Below, one piece after another: positions 51,163 to 59,179 of a stretch of DNA of 64,000 bases. A model generated the notes under the pieces. It ran no database searches. It was not told the DNA's origin and saw nothing but the letters and a program-made list of their open reading frames with translations. This stretch comes from Acidobacteriaceae bacterium KBS 146 (GTDB lineage: Bacteria > Acidobacteriota > Terriglobia > Terriglobales > Acidobacteriaceae), in NCBI GenBank assembly GCA_000688615.1, contig JHVA01000001.1:3596001-3660000 (forward strand), given 5' to 3'. How positions within the stretch are numbered: position 1 is the first letter of the stretch; the number at the start of each line of letters is the position of its first letter. The translations under genes were made by a program, and so were the position numbers.

Positions 51163-54100
51163 ATGAGCTTCTCATGTAAGTTTTTCTCAGTGATGGTGCT
51201 GGCCACAGCGACGCTTTTTGGACAAGTAGGAACTCAGGCTACGATTACTGGCACGGTTAGCGACCCGAGTGGCGCAAGGGTTTCGGATGCCACGGTAACA
51301 GCATCTAATCTTGCAACTGGCGCAGTGAGTCGGCAACACACTGGACGAGACGGCGAGTTCACGATTCTGGCGCTTCCAATCGGCGCATATCGCGTCATGG
51401 TTGAGGCCTCAGGTTTCAAGCATTGGGAGAACCCCAACGTTCAGCTGACGGTCGGATCGCAAGTGCGGATTGAACCAGTACTGGAGCTAGGCGGGGCCAC
51501 AGAAACGGTCTCTGTCCAATCGACGAGCTCTGCTCTTCAAACAGAGAGCGCAACCCTTGAGACCGTAGTGCAGATGGATCAGATTCGACAGCTGCCCCTG
51601 GCCACTCGCAATCCACTTGCATTGGTCGGTCTGGTCCCGGGTATGAACTATCAAGGAACAAGCAATGCAGCGGGTATGCGCGTTACTACGGTTCAGGGCA
51701 ATGGACTGCGAAACGATAAGACAAACTTCCAGCTGGACGGCGTCACGAGCAACGACGGTTCTGCAGAAGGTGGAACTGCGGTGCCGAACGTGGATTCGAT
51801 TGCAGAGTTCAGCGTCCAAACGATTGACTCTGGCGCAGAAGCCGGCCGTAGTCCAAGCCAGGTCATTATTGTTACGAAAGGCGGAACGAATGCCTTTCAC
51901 GGCAGTGCGTTTGAGTTTGTACAGAACGACATCTTCAACGCATATAACGCTTTCGCTGACAAGACTAAGCGCAAGCCACGTGTTCGTTACAATCTCTTTG
52001 GCGGCACGTTGGGTGGGCCAATCTACCGCAACAAGACATTCTTCTTTGGAAGCTTTCAAGCGACGATCATTCGCAATGCGCAGCTACTGAATGAGGCTGC
52101 TATTCCCACCGCATTTGTTCCTAAAGGCTCCGGTGGCGCGGATTTCTCTTCGTGGCCCACCCCCATCAAGGATCCTTTGACTGGCCTTCCTTTTGCGAAC
52201 AATCAGATTCCGGCGTCCCGGATCGATGCTGCCGCGAAGTACTTTCTGCCCATATTAGTGACACCAAACTCCTCGGGTAATCGATATATAGCGAATGCGA
52301 ATACCTACGACAAGACGTATGAATATCTGGGGAGGGTAGATCACCAGATTACGTCAAACCAACGTATCTATGGGCGGTACTTCTATCTACAGGAGCCCAC
52401 GCAGCAAGCCGGTTACCTTGCTGATCCGTCGACCTATGGCCTCAACACACTTCGTCAGCATGGTCTGGCAGTGAACTACACCTGGACCTTGACGCCAAAG
52501 ACGCTGCTCACAGCGACAGGCGGCTTTATGCGGAGTAAAGATGAATATTCAAATCCAGCACTTGGTAAGCAGAACGATTCGCAATTAGCGGGCATCCTTG
52601 GTATTCCGACTGCGGGCCGAGAAAAGTGGATTGGTCCCCCGGACATTGGTATTAGCGGCTACCAGGGTGTGTCTTTCGCGGGCGGTTATGGTGTGCCCGG
52701 CGGCCAACGAAATGCTCAGTACACGGGAAAGGCGTCGCTCGATCGGATCGAGGGAACGCACACTTTCAAGGTGGGTTTTGACTTTGGGAATCGGCAGGCC
52801 TATGGAGGCCATGGTTCAGCTGCTGCTCGTGGCAGCTTTGGGTTCAACGGACAATACACCGGCAATGCATTTGCCGACTACCTATTGGGTTATACGAACA
52901 CAAGCTCTCTGAATGACCCTCTCACGTTTTTTGGCGAGGACAAGTCACCCTTCATCGGCATTTATGCGAAGGATACCTGGAAGGTGCGTCCCAACCTCAC
53001 GCTCGACCTTGGCGTCAGGTACGATCGCTACCTTGCTCGAGGCTGTTATCTGTATCTTTGCAGCGTCTGGAATCCCACGGACAACAAAGTTGTCGTTGCT
53101 GTAGATGGGACAGGCCAGCCAAACTTCTCGACATTCTCGACGTCGCCCGCATTGGCTGCGCAGACCGCTGGTCTCTGGGAAACTTCGACCCAGGCAGGCT
53201 ATCCCAATGGTCTCTATGAGCCGAATGGAAACTGGCAGCCTCGCGTTGGGGTCACCTATCGGCCCTTCGGAGGAAACGACATCGTTCTCCGCGCCGGCTA
53301 TGGAACCTACTACAACAACTTCACAGGGAACCGCGGCGCGTCACTGATCAATATGCCGACGTGGACTGTATATAACCAGAACTTTTCGGCGGCCTCGCTC
53401 AACAAATGGGAGAATGTATGGGCTGCAGGGCCGAATGCCGCAAGCAATTTCGCTGTGTACTCGCCACTCGTAAATATCAAGCCTGCGGAGACACGCGAGT
53501 TCAATGTTTCGGCACAGGTGCCCGTTATCGCAAAGACTGCTTTGACGATTTCTTATGTTGCCACCCGAGTGCCGAACGAAATCTCTGGCCAGGAACGCAA
53601 CGTGGCAACCGTGGGCTTTCATGCAAATCTGCAGGCCGACCTTCCGTTTCCCAGGTTTTCGTCGATCCATACCTATGGCAATCAAGGCCGGTTCTGGTAC
53701 AACGGACTCCAGGTTTACGTGGAGAGGCGTTTTACCGGCGGCTTGGCTTATACCTTCGCATACGCGTTTTCAAAGAGCATGGATGAGAACGTGGGCGAGG
53801 GCGAGTTCGATGCTCTGCTTGCTTATTCTCCAGCTTGGTACAACCGCCATCGCAGCATTAACGATTACCGACACATTCAAGCCGCGACGCTCGTATGGGA
53901 GGTTCCCTACGGCCACGGACGACATTTTGGTGGCGATTCGAATCGATTTGTAAACGCGATCCTCGGAGGATGGCAGGCTTCCGTTTACGAACGTGCTCGT
54001 TCGGGACAGCCGCTTACGATTTCGAATGCAAATGGAAATCTTGGAAACGGCCAAAGCAGTCGAGCTAATCTGATTGCAAATCCGAATATCACAAATCCAA

Positions 54101-54396
54101 CAGCCAGCAAATGGTTCAATCCGGCCAGCTTTACGCCAGCTCCACTCTACACTTTCGGAAATTCCAATGTGGGCGACGTGAATGGACCGGGCTTTTTCAA
54201 TGCAGATACTGCGCTTATGAAGCGTGCCTACCTCAGTGACGCTCGTTATTTTGAATTTCGCTGGGAAGCATTCAACGCTATCAACCGAACAAACCTGAAT
54301 AATCCGACCCAAAACGTCAACGACGCCAATCTGGGTAAGATCTTTGGCTCGCAGGCGGCGCGCACCATGCAATTCGGCCTCAAGTTCCTCTTCTAA
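51163..54396 (+). CDS. TonB-dependent receptor, Oar-like (receptor 3)
   Basis: The 1077-residue protein follows a GGGGAG site. A signal peptide (MSFSCKFFSVMVLATATLFG) leads to the CarboxypepD_reg-like domain (ATITGTVSDPSGARVSDATV), the plug (QIRQLPLATRNPLALVGLVP, FQLDGVTSNDGSAEGG, VIIVTKGGTNAFHGSAFEFV) and a barrel ending in MQFGLKFLF. It is the shortest of the three receptors here, and its plug sequence differs clearly from the others, so the ligand is probably different. The DUF4091 protein begins 15 bp after the stop, so they form an operon. A candidate operator upstream suggests shared control with the small-molecule catabolic genes at the right. Confidence 0.93.
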   Translation: MSFSCKFFSVMVLATATLFGQVGTQATITGTVSDPSGARVSDATVTASNLATGAVSRQHTGRDGEFTILALPIGAYRVMVEASGFKHWENPNVQLTVGSQVRIEPVLELGGATETVSVQSTSSALQTESATLETVVQMDQIRQLPLATRNPLALVGLVPGMNYQGTSNAAGMRVTTVQGNGLRNDKTNFQLDGVTSNDGSAEGGTAVPNVDSIAEFSVQTIDSGAEAGRSPSQVIIVTKGGTNAFHGSAFEFVQNDIFNAYNAFADKTKRKPRVRYNLFGGTLGGPIYRNKTFFFGSFQATIIRNAQLLNEAAIPTAFVPKGSGGADFSSWPTPIKDPLTGLPFANNQIPASRIDAAAKYFLPILVTPNSSGNRYIANANTYDKTYEYLGRVDHQITSNQRIYGRYFYLQEPTQQAGYLADPSTYGLNTLRQHGLAVNYTWTLTPKTLLTATGGFMRSKDEYSNPALGKQNDSQLAGILGIPTAGREKWIGPPDIGISGYQGVSFAGGYGVPGGQRNAQYTGKASLDRIEGTHTFKVGFDFGNRQAYGGHGSAAARGSFGFNGQYTGNAFADYLLGYTNTSSLNDPLTFFGEDKSPFIGIYAKDTWKVRPNLTLDLGVRYDRYLARGCYLYLCSVWNPTDNKVVVAVDGTGQPNFSTFSTSPALAAQTAGLWETSTQAGYPNGLYEPNGNWQPRVGVTYRPFGGNDIVLRAGYGTYYNNFTGNRGASLINMPTWTVYNQNFSAASLNKWENVWAAGPNAASNFAVYSPLVNIKPAETREFNVSAQVPVIAKTALTISYVATRVPNEISGQERNVATVGFHANLQADLPFPRFSSIHTYGNQGRFWYNGLQVYVERRFTGGLAYTFAYAFSKSMDENVGEGEFDALLAYSPAWYNRHRSINDYRHIQAATLVWEVPYGHGRHFGGDSNRFVNAILGGWQASVYERARSGQPLTISNANGNLGNGQSSRANLIANPNITNPTASKWFNPASFTPAPLYTFGNSNVGDVNGPGFFNADTALMKRAYLSDARYFEFRWEAFNAINRTNLNNPTQNVNDANLGKIFGSQAARTMQFGLKFLF

Positions 54397-54411
54397 AAGT
54401 GAAAGGAAGTA

Positions 54412-56160
54412 ATGAAAATTTTTGTTCGAGAAAGAATGGTCGTTGAGCGCAAAGGAGGGTGGGCGACCATCCTCCTCGCTTTAGTCTGTCTTCCAAATTC
54501 CACACGAGTCTGGTCGCAGGCTGTAAGTGTTCCGCCTGTAAAGATGTGGGTCGAAAGCTCGCTGCAACGGGTTTTCCCAACGTCTCCTGTTTCAGAAAAA
54601 AAAGATATCCGGCTACTTTCCGCGAGAAATGCCACCCTATCTTTCCAGGTTGTTGTCAGGAGTGAGGCACCCAAAAGGGGACTTCGCGTAAAGTGCGAAG
54701 TCGATGGAGGGAAGGACCTTGGAATCCAGATCCGTCGCGTTGGCTATGTGCCAATGCCCCATCGAAATACTGATATCGATTTTAAGGTAGCTGATGGAGG
54801 AGACCACCTGCCAGGTCTGGTGCCGGATCCCCTGTTTCCAGAATCGATTACTACGGTAGGGCCGTACGAGAATCAGTCGTTCTGGATTACCGTCAAGGTT
54901 CCTGAATCGGTCCCTCCTGGCATTCGCGATCTTAATATCCATCTCACGGCAGAAGAAGGAAAAGAAAAGAAGCAGACGGAATTGGGAACAATGTCCGCGC
55001 ATGTCGATGTTCGGCCGTTTGTCATTAAAGCGCGTCATGATTTTCCGGTGACTCATTGGTGGAGTGCGGATGGCATCTACGATGCGTATAAGACCCAGCC
55101 GTTCAGTGAGACGTGGTGGAAGTATACGGAGCGGTATGTCATGGACATGACGGCGCACGGGTCCAACGTTATTGCAGTTCCAGTCTTTCAGACCCGACGG
55201 GAGGTAGTGCCTCGGCCTGCGCAGCTTCTGAAGGTCACTGAAGTATCACCGGGAAGGTATAGTTTCGATTTCAGCGATGTACGGCGCTTTATTGAGATGG
55301 GGAAACATGCTGGAATGGAGTACTTCGAGTTTCCTCATATGTGGCTCTATTGGGGGGTGCGAGAACCGATTCACGTGTATCAGCGCGAGGGAGATGAGTT
55401 CAAGCTGCTCTGGCCGACGAAGACGGATCCAACTACCGGTGTTTATCGAGGCTTTCTCGAGCAATACTTACCCGCGCTGAGGAAGTTTCTTGATGAAGAA
55501 CATCTGGATCCAGATCACACGTTCTTTCATGTCTCGGACGAGCCAGGAAGCGGAGAGGACCTGCAAAACTACAAGCGAGCTCGTGCACTGTTGAGGGAAC
55601 TGGCACCATGGATGAAAACGATGGACGCCCTAAGCGACGTGGAATATGGGAAGCAGCACATTACCGATATCCCTGTGCCAATCCTGCAATCCGCCCAGAG
55701 GTATATTGATGCCGGCATACCTCACTGGGTGTATTACTGCACCGGACCCCGAGGCGATTATCTCAATCGCTTTTATGACACGCCACTCGCAACCATTCGC
55801 ATGAGCGGATGGCTGTTCTATCATCTAGGCGCTGGTGGCTTTCTTCACTGGGGCTATAACTACTGGTACAAGATGGATACACAGGAATTAGAAGATACCT
55901 TTATTGAGGGGGCTGGCGGGGCATGGCCCGGTATCGCTTATGGCGATCCATTCGTTGTGTATCCGGGGCCGGACGGGCCAATCGATTCGATTCGCTGGGA
56001 GGTCTTCGCGGAATCACTTCAAGATTATGCGATGCTGCAAACGGCAGGTGTCAAGCCGAACTCAACTCTGCTTGGCGACCTAAAGTCTTATAAAGATTTT
56101 CCTCGACAACAGGCATGGGTGCAGCAAAAGGTTCAGCAAATCCTGAACGGTTCAAAATAG
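54412..56160 (+). CDS. Secreted DUF4091 glycoside hydrolase-like protein
   Basis: The 582-residue protein starts after GGAAG and has an N-terminal hydrophobic export signal (GGWATILLALVCLPNSTRVW). Residues about 35-210 form a beta domain; a TIM-barrel-like central part (about 215-450) includes PVTHWWSADGIYDAYKTQPF, YFEFPHMWLYWGVREPIHVY and DHTFFHVSDEPGSGEDL with an acidic pair at a strand end. The DUF4091 segment is at the end (about 480-545: FFYHLGAGGFLHWGYNYWYK-like, DSIRWEVFAESLQDYAMLQT). DUF4091 proteins are common in polysaccharide loci and are thought to be glycosidases. Operon partner of receptor 3, so it may trim the substrate that this receptor imports. Confidence 0.8.
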   Translation: MKIFVRERMVVERKGGWATILLALVCLPNSTRVWSQAVSVPPVKMWVESSLQRVFPTSPVSEKKDIRLLSARNATLSFQVVVRSEAPKRGLRVKCEVDGGKDLGIQIRRVGYVPMPHRNTDIDFKVADGGDHLPGLVPDPLFPESITTVGPYENQSFWITVKVPESVPPGIRDLNIHLTAEEGKEKKQTELGTMSAHVDVRPFVIKARHDFPVTHWWSADGIYDAYKTQPFSETWWKYTERYVMDMTAHGSNVIAVPVFQTRREVVPRPAQLLKVTEVSPGRYSFDFSDVRRFIEMGKHAGMEYFEFPHMWLYWGVREPIHVYQREGDEFKLLWPTKTDPTTGVYRGFLEQYLPALRKFLDEEHLDPDHTFFHVSDEPGSGEDLQNYKRARALLRELAPWMKTMDALSDVEYGKQHITDIPVPILQSAQRYIDAGIPHWVYYCTGPRGDYLNRFYDTPLATIRMSGWLFYHLGAGGFLHWGYNYWYKMDTQELEDTFIEGAGGAWPGIAYGDPFVVYPGPDGPIDSIRWEVFAESLQDYAMLQTAGVKPNSTLLGDLKSYKDFPRQQAWVQQKVQQILNGSK

Positions 56161-56179
56161 CGATTGCGGTATCGCAACC

Positions 56180-56212
56180 GAAGGGGTGGCATGCATTGCA
56201 TTCCACCCCTTC
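56180..56212. terminator. Bidirectional terminator-like hairpin
   Basis: GAAGGGGTGG (56180-56189) and its complement (56203-56212) close a 13-nt loop between the convergent DUF4091 and amidohydrolase genes. The downstream T content is low. Confidence 0.7.
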
Positions 56213-56230
56213 TATCGTTAATGCTTCTCT

Positions 56231-57070
56231 CTACGAAAGCCCTAGAATTCCAAATGTGTCGCGGTTGATAATTGCTTCAATCTCATCAGAAGAGAGGGTC
56301 GGCAGTGACGTTCCGGCGGCCGGAGCATTTAAATTTCTCAAGCCGTCGATACTTTGCTGGGGTGTGGTTACGGGATAGTCTGAGCCGAGGAACAGCTTAT
56401 GGAGAACCCCATATTCCTTGGCCAGCACCAGCGCGTTGTAATACTGCCACGGCCGATAGTACAACGCCGATAAGTCCGAGTAGAGATTGGGATGTTTGCG
56501 AATAAGAGAGATAGTTTCACCGATCCAAGGGTGACCCAGGTGGGCAATGATCATGCGCAAATCAGGAAATGCACGGGCGATCGGCTGAAGTAGAACGGGA
56601 TTAGCGAATTCCAGCGACACATCGCGGCAGAACGTCGTTCCCTGATGGATCAGAATCGGAATATCTAGTTGTTCCGCTCTTTGAAATAGGCGAATAAACC
56701 GAGGGTCAGAAGGGTGCATATTCTGGTAAATTGGGCCGAGCTTTAGACCCTTAAGGCCAAGATCTTTCACGCAATAATCGAGCTGCTCGACAGCATCCTC
56801 GTCGTGAGGATCAATGGACGCGAAGCCAACAAGTTTTTCATGTTGACGCACATAGTTCGCGACATATTCGTTGGGAACAACATAGCCAACATGATGTGCT
56901 CGAAAACCCAGAACAATCGCACGGTCTACCGGCTCCATCGCCTTGAGATGTTCTTTAAGGTCGACGGCAAGGGTTTGGTTTGGATTGCCGGAGACTGTTC
57001 TTGCGTCCTTCACGAAATCCTTAGACAGGTGCTGTTCCTCACCGACGTGAGTATGACAATCTACGATCAT
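56231..57070 (-). CDS. Amidohydrolase_2 family metal-dependent hydrolase
   Basis: The start ATG 57070 overlaps the IclR stop (ATGA) and has AAGGAG just upstream; it yields 279 residues. The protein is a TIM-barrel amidohydrolase of the ACMSD-like group: metal ligands in MIVDCHTHVGEE (His-x-His, residues 5-7), a His in ILIHQGT, a His in IIAHLGHPW, and the catalytic Asp in FLGSDYPV. Group members hydrolyse lactones such as 2-pyrone-4,6-dicarboxylate, L-fuconolactone or L-rhamnonolactone, or decarboxylate aromatic acids. A lactonase in a sugar-acid route is an attractive guess. It is co-expressed with the IclR regulator. Confidence 0.87.
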   Translation of the reverse strand: MIVDCHTHVGEEQHLSKDFVKDARTVSGNPNQTLAVDLKEHLKAMEPVDRAIVLGFRAHHVGYVVPNEYVANYVRQHEKLVGFASIDPHDEDAVEQLDYCVKDLGLKGLKLGPIYQNMHPSDPRFIRLFQRAEQLDIPILIHQGTTFCRDVSLEFANPVLLQPIARAFPDLRMIIAHLGHPWIGETISLIRKHPNLYSDLSALYYRPWQYYNALVLAKEYGVLHKLFLGSDYPVTTPQQSIDGLRNLNAPAAGTSLPTLSSDEIEAIINRDTFGILGLS

Positions 57071-57900
57071 GCAACTCCTTCCTGTGTCTCTTCCAATGTA
57101 AGATGGCGAACGCGTGTAGGTTGCAGCTGTGATGCGATTCTGCCTGCAGCACATATCGCCTTCGAAACAACATTGGCGATCGCATCATGTGGCATCTGAG
57201 CAGTTGTTCCGGTAACACTGACAGCGGCTACTGCGATGCCATCCGACAGGATTGGCACCGCAATGCAGCGAATTCCCAGTTCCTCTTCTTCATCGTCAAT
57301 CGAATATCCCGCACGTCGAATACGTTCGCACTCCGTCATGAAGGCGTTGTACGATGAGATCGTCTGTTTCGTGAATCGACTAAAAGCATATTTCTCGAGA
57401 AGTGTCTTAATTTCTTCTTCAGAGCGAAAGGCAACAAGCGATTTGCCCAAGCCCGTGCAGTGAAGCTGGGAGCATTTTCCGATATAAGTATCGAATTTGA
57501 TAATGCCAGGGCCATCGACCTTTTGAATAAAAACCACCTGTTTCTTTTCCAGAATCCCAACGTGCGCGGTAAGGTTCGTTTGCTGGACCAGCCAATGAAG
57601 ATGAGGGAGTGCAATCATAGGGAGAGGCGTCGTCTCCAATGCTCGCCGGCCAAGACCATATAGTTTAGGGCTTAGCTGATAGCGCCTGGATGATTGGTAT
57701 TCGGTAATGTAACCCAGCTTATCCAGCGTAGAGAAGAGTACGTGGGTCGAGCTCTTTGGCAGGCCTAATTTACGGCTTATCTCCGAGATGTTCCATCCGC
57801 GTCGAGACGAATTGAGGAACTCTAGTATCGCGAAGGCTCGCTCAACAGAGTTCATGTTGGCAACCTTCCGGTTAGGAATCGATTTTCTTGCGGCAGTCAT
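57067..57900 (-). CDS. IclR-family transcriptional regulator
   Basis: The 277-residue protein has an N-terminal winged helix (about residues 17-80: NSVERAFAILEFLNSSRRGW, ISEISRKLGLPKSSTHVLFS) and the IclR effector domain (about 95-260: LHCTGLGKSLVAF, GYSIDDEEEELGIRCIAVPI, VAAVSVTGTT). IclR proteins bind short palindromes as dimers or tetramers and respond to small acids. A second ATG at residue 16 (57855) also has GGAAGG upstream. The perfect 24-bp palindrome 106 bp before its start, and related repeats near the other catabolic genes, make it the best candidate to control the region. Its stop overlaps the amidohydrolase start. Confidence 0.93.
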   Translation of the reverse strand: MTAARKSIPNRKVANMNSVERAFAILEFLNSSRRGWNISEISRKLGLPKSSTHVLFSTLDKLGYITEYQSSRRYQLSPKLYGLGRRALETTPLPMIALPHLHWLVQQTNLTAHVGILEKKQVVFIQKVDGPGIIKFDTYIGKCSQLHCTGLGKSLVAFRSEEEIKTLLEKYAFSRFTKQTISSYNAFMTECERIRRAGYSIDDEEEELGIRCIAVPILSDGIAVAAVSVTGTTAQMPHDAIANVVSKAICAAGRIASQLQPTRVRHLTLEETQEGVA

Positions 57901-58005
57901 TGTTCAAAGTCCCTTCCGCATCTGGAGCGCCTCAGAGCCGATTTCATAAGCTTGAACACGCCAATGTTAACTGGTGGTTGCTGAGTATGCGAAGCTAATC
58001 TGTTA

Positions 58006-58029
58006 CTTCGTCCAGCATGCTGGACGAAG
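58006..58029. promoter_or_regulatory. Candidate operator site 1: perfect 24-bp palindrome
   Basis: Two 12-nt arms (CTTCGTCCAGCA and its exact complement) meet with no spacer at 58017/58018. It lies between the SDR stop and the IclR start. No T-run follows on the minus strand, so it is not a terminator. It gives the best form of the repeat seen at five other places. Confidence 0.7.
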
Positions 58030-58112
58030 GTGAAAGGGTAACCTCCGCGTTCTCAAGTAGCAGAAGAGCCGGATTTGTGGCGTTTTACAAACTGCTGGTT
58101 CCGCAGCGAGGG

Positions 58113-58865
58113 CTACCAGGCAGTCCATCCGCCATCGACTCGGTGTGTTTCGCAATTGACCATTGCGGCTTCTTCGCTAGCGAGGTATACCGCCGCTGCG
58201 CCAATTTGTCCCGGCTCGGCGAGGGTTCCCTTTGGAATTTTGCCAATTACGAAACTGCGGAAGGCAGGATCGCTCAACCGCTGGCGGGTCAGATTTGTTT
58301 CAACGAATGTAGGGGCTATCGAATTCACCGTGACGCCATCTTTTGCCCACTCTAGTCCGAGCGTACGTACCAGTTGGATGACTGCGCCCTTGGTCGCACA
58401 GTAAATTGGCTGACCGGGGATACCAACGAGTCCGGACTGGCTTGAAATAAAGATGATTCGTCCCCATCCTCGTGTTCGCATTCCCGATGCCACCGCTTGC
58501 GCAAGAAAAAAACCGCCGCGAACATTCGTATTGAAGTGGTCATCCCATTCTTCAACGGTCGCTCGATCCGCTGGGGCAGGACGATTAATCCCCGCATTGT
58601 TGACCAGAATATCAATCGGGCCGAAGTGCTTTTCAATCTCGGGCACTCCCCATTCAATTTGCTCGATGATACGAACATCGATCATCGTCTTGAACACCCG
58701 ACGTCCTTGTGCGACAACGAGCGATTCCGTATCAGCCAGAGATTCAGCGTTTCTATCGGCAATCGCAATATCAGCGCCGCTCGCGGCCAGAGCCACCGCG
58801 ATTGCCTGACCTATTCCAGTTGCTGCTCCCGTAACGAGAGCAATTTTGCCATCGAGACGAAACAT
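58113..58865 (-). CDS. Short-chain dehydrogenase/reductase, sugar-dehydrogenase-like
   Basis: The start MFRLDGKIAL at 58865 has AGGAG five bases upstream and gives 250 residues, the usual classical SDR length; an upstream ATG (58898) lacks support. Motifs: TGAATGIG (about 13-20), Asp in AIADRNA after strand 2, favouring NAD, NNAGINRP, Ser in IFISSQSG, YCATK for Tyr and Lys, and the end VNCETHRVDGGWTAW. It is similar to 2-dehydro-3-deoxy-gluconate or galactonate-type dehydrogenases of sugar-acid routes, but the substrate is not certain. It lies upstream of the IclR gene on the same strand and is divergent from the symporter, with a candidate operator between. Confidence 0.9.
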   Translation of the reverse strand: MFRLDGKIALVTGAATGIGQAIAVALAASGADIAIADRNAESLADTESLVVAQGRRVFKTMIDVRIIEQIEWGVPEIEKHFGPIDILVNNAGINRPAPADRATVEEWDDHFNTNVRGGFFLAQAVASGMRTRGWGRIIFISSQSGLVGIPGQPIYCATKGAVIQLVRTLGLEWAKDGVTVNSIAPTFVETNLTRQRLSDPAFRSFVIGKIPKGTLAEPGQIGAAAVYLASEEAAMVNCETHRVDGGWTAW

Positions 58866-59179
58866 AAGTGCTCCTGCGCACATACTTGGATAACGCAATC
58901 CGAAGAGACCACATAAGATGTGTAACGCGCCTATCGCTTCATCATGCTTGACTCAAGCAATGGACATAATAGGGTCGTCCAGCGGACCGGACGCTTTTCT
59001 TGGCATTTTGAGCTCTTCTATTGACGCTGTAAATGCATCCTGCATATTCTCAAAAATATTCCAATCAGGATCTACCTTCACAGTAGATCTGCGCATAGAA
59101 CACGATAGAAGCGCTTCTCTTTTGTAGTGTTTTTTGTGAAGCACTGTAATCAAACAATAAATCACGGAAAGCGGCATCG
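58866..59179. other. Divergent regulatory region between SDR and symporter genes
   Basis: The gap of 314 bp carries no gene. It contains operator site 2 at 58974-58995 and must hold both promoters. A 69-codon frame (58918-59127) has no family features and no ribosome-binding site. Confidence 0.6.
58974..58995. promoter_or_regulatory. Candidate operator site 2 (GTCC-N8-GGAC)
   Basis: TCGTCCAGC is identical to the left arm of the perfect palindrome and CGGACG keeps the right half-site; 15 of 22 positions agree. It lies 109 bp before the SDR start and 185 bp before the symporter start. Confidence 0.5.
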
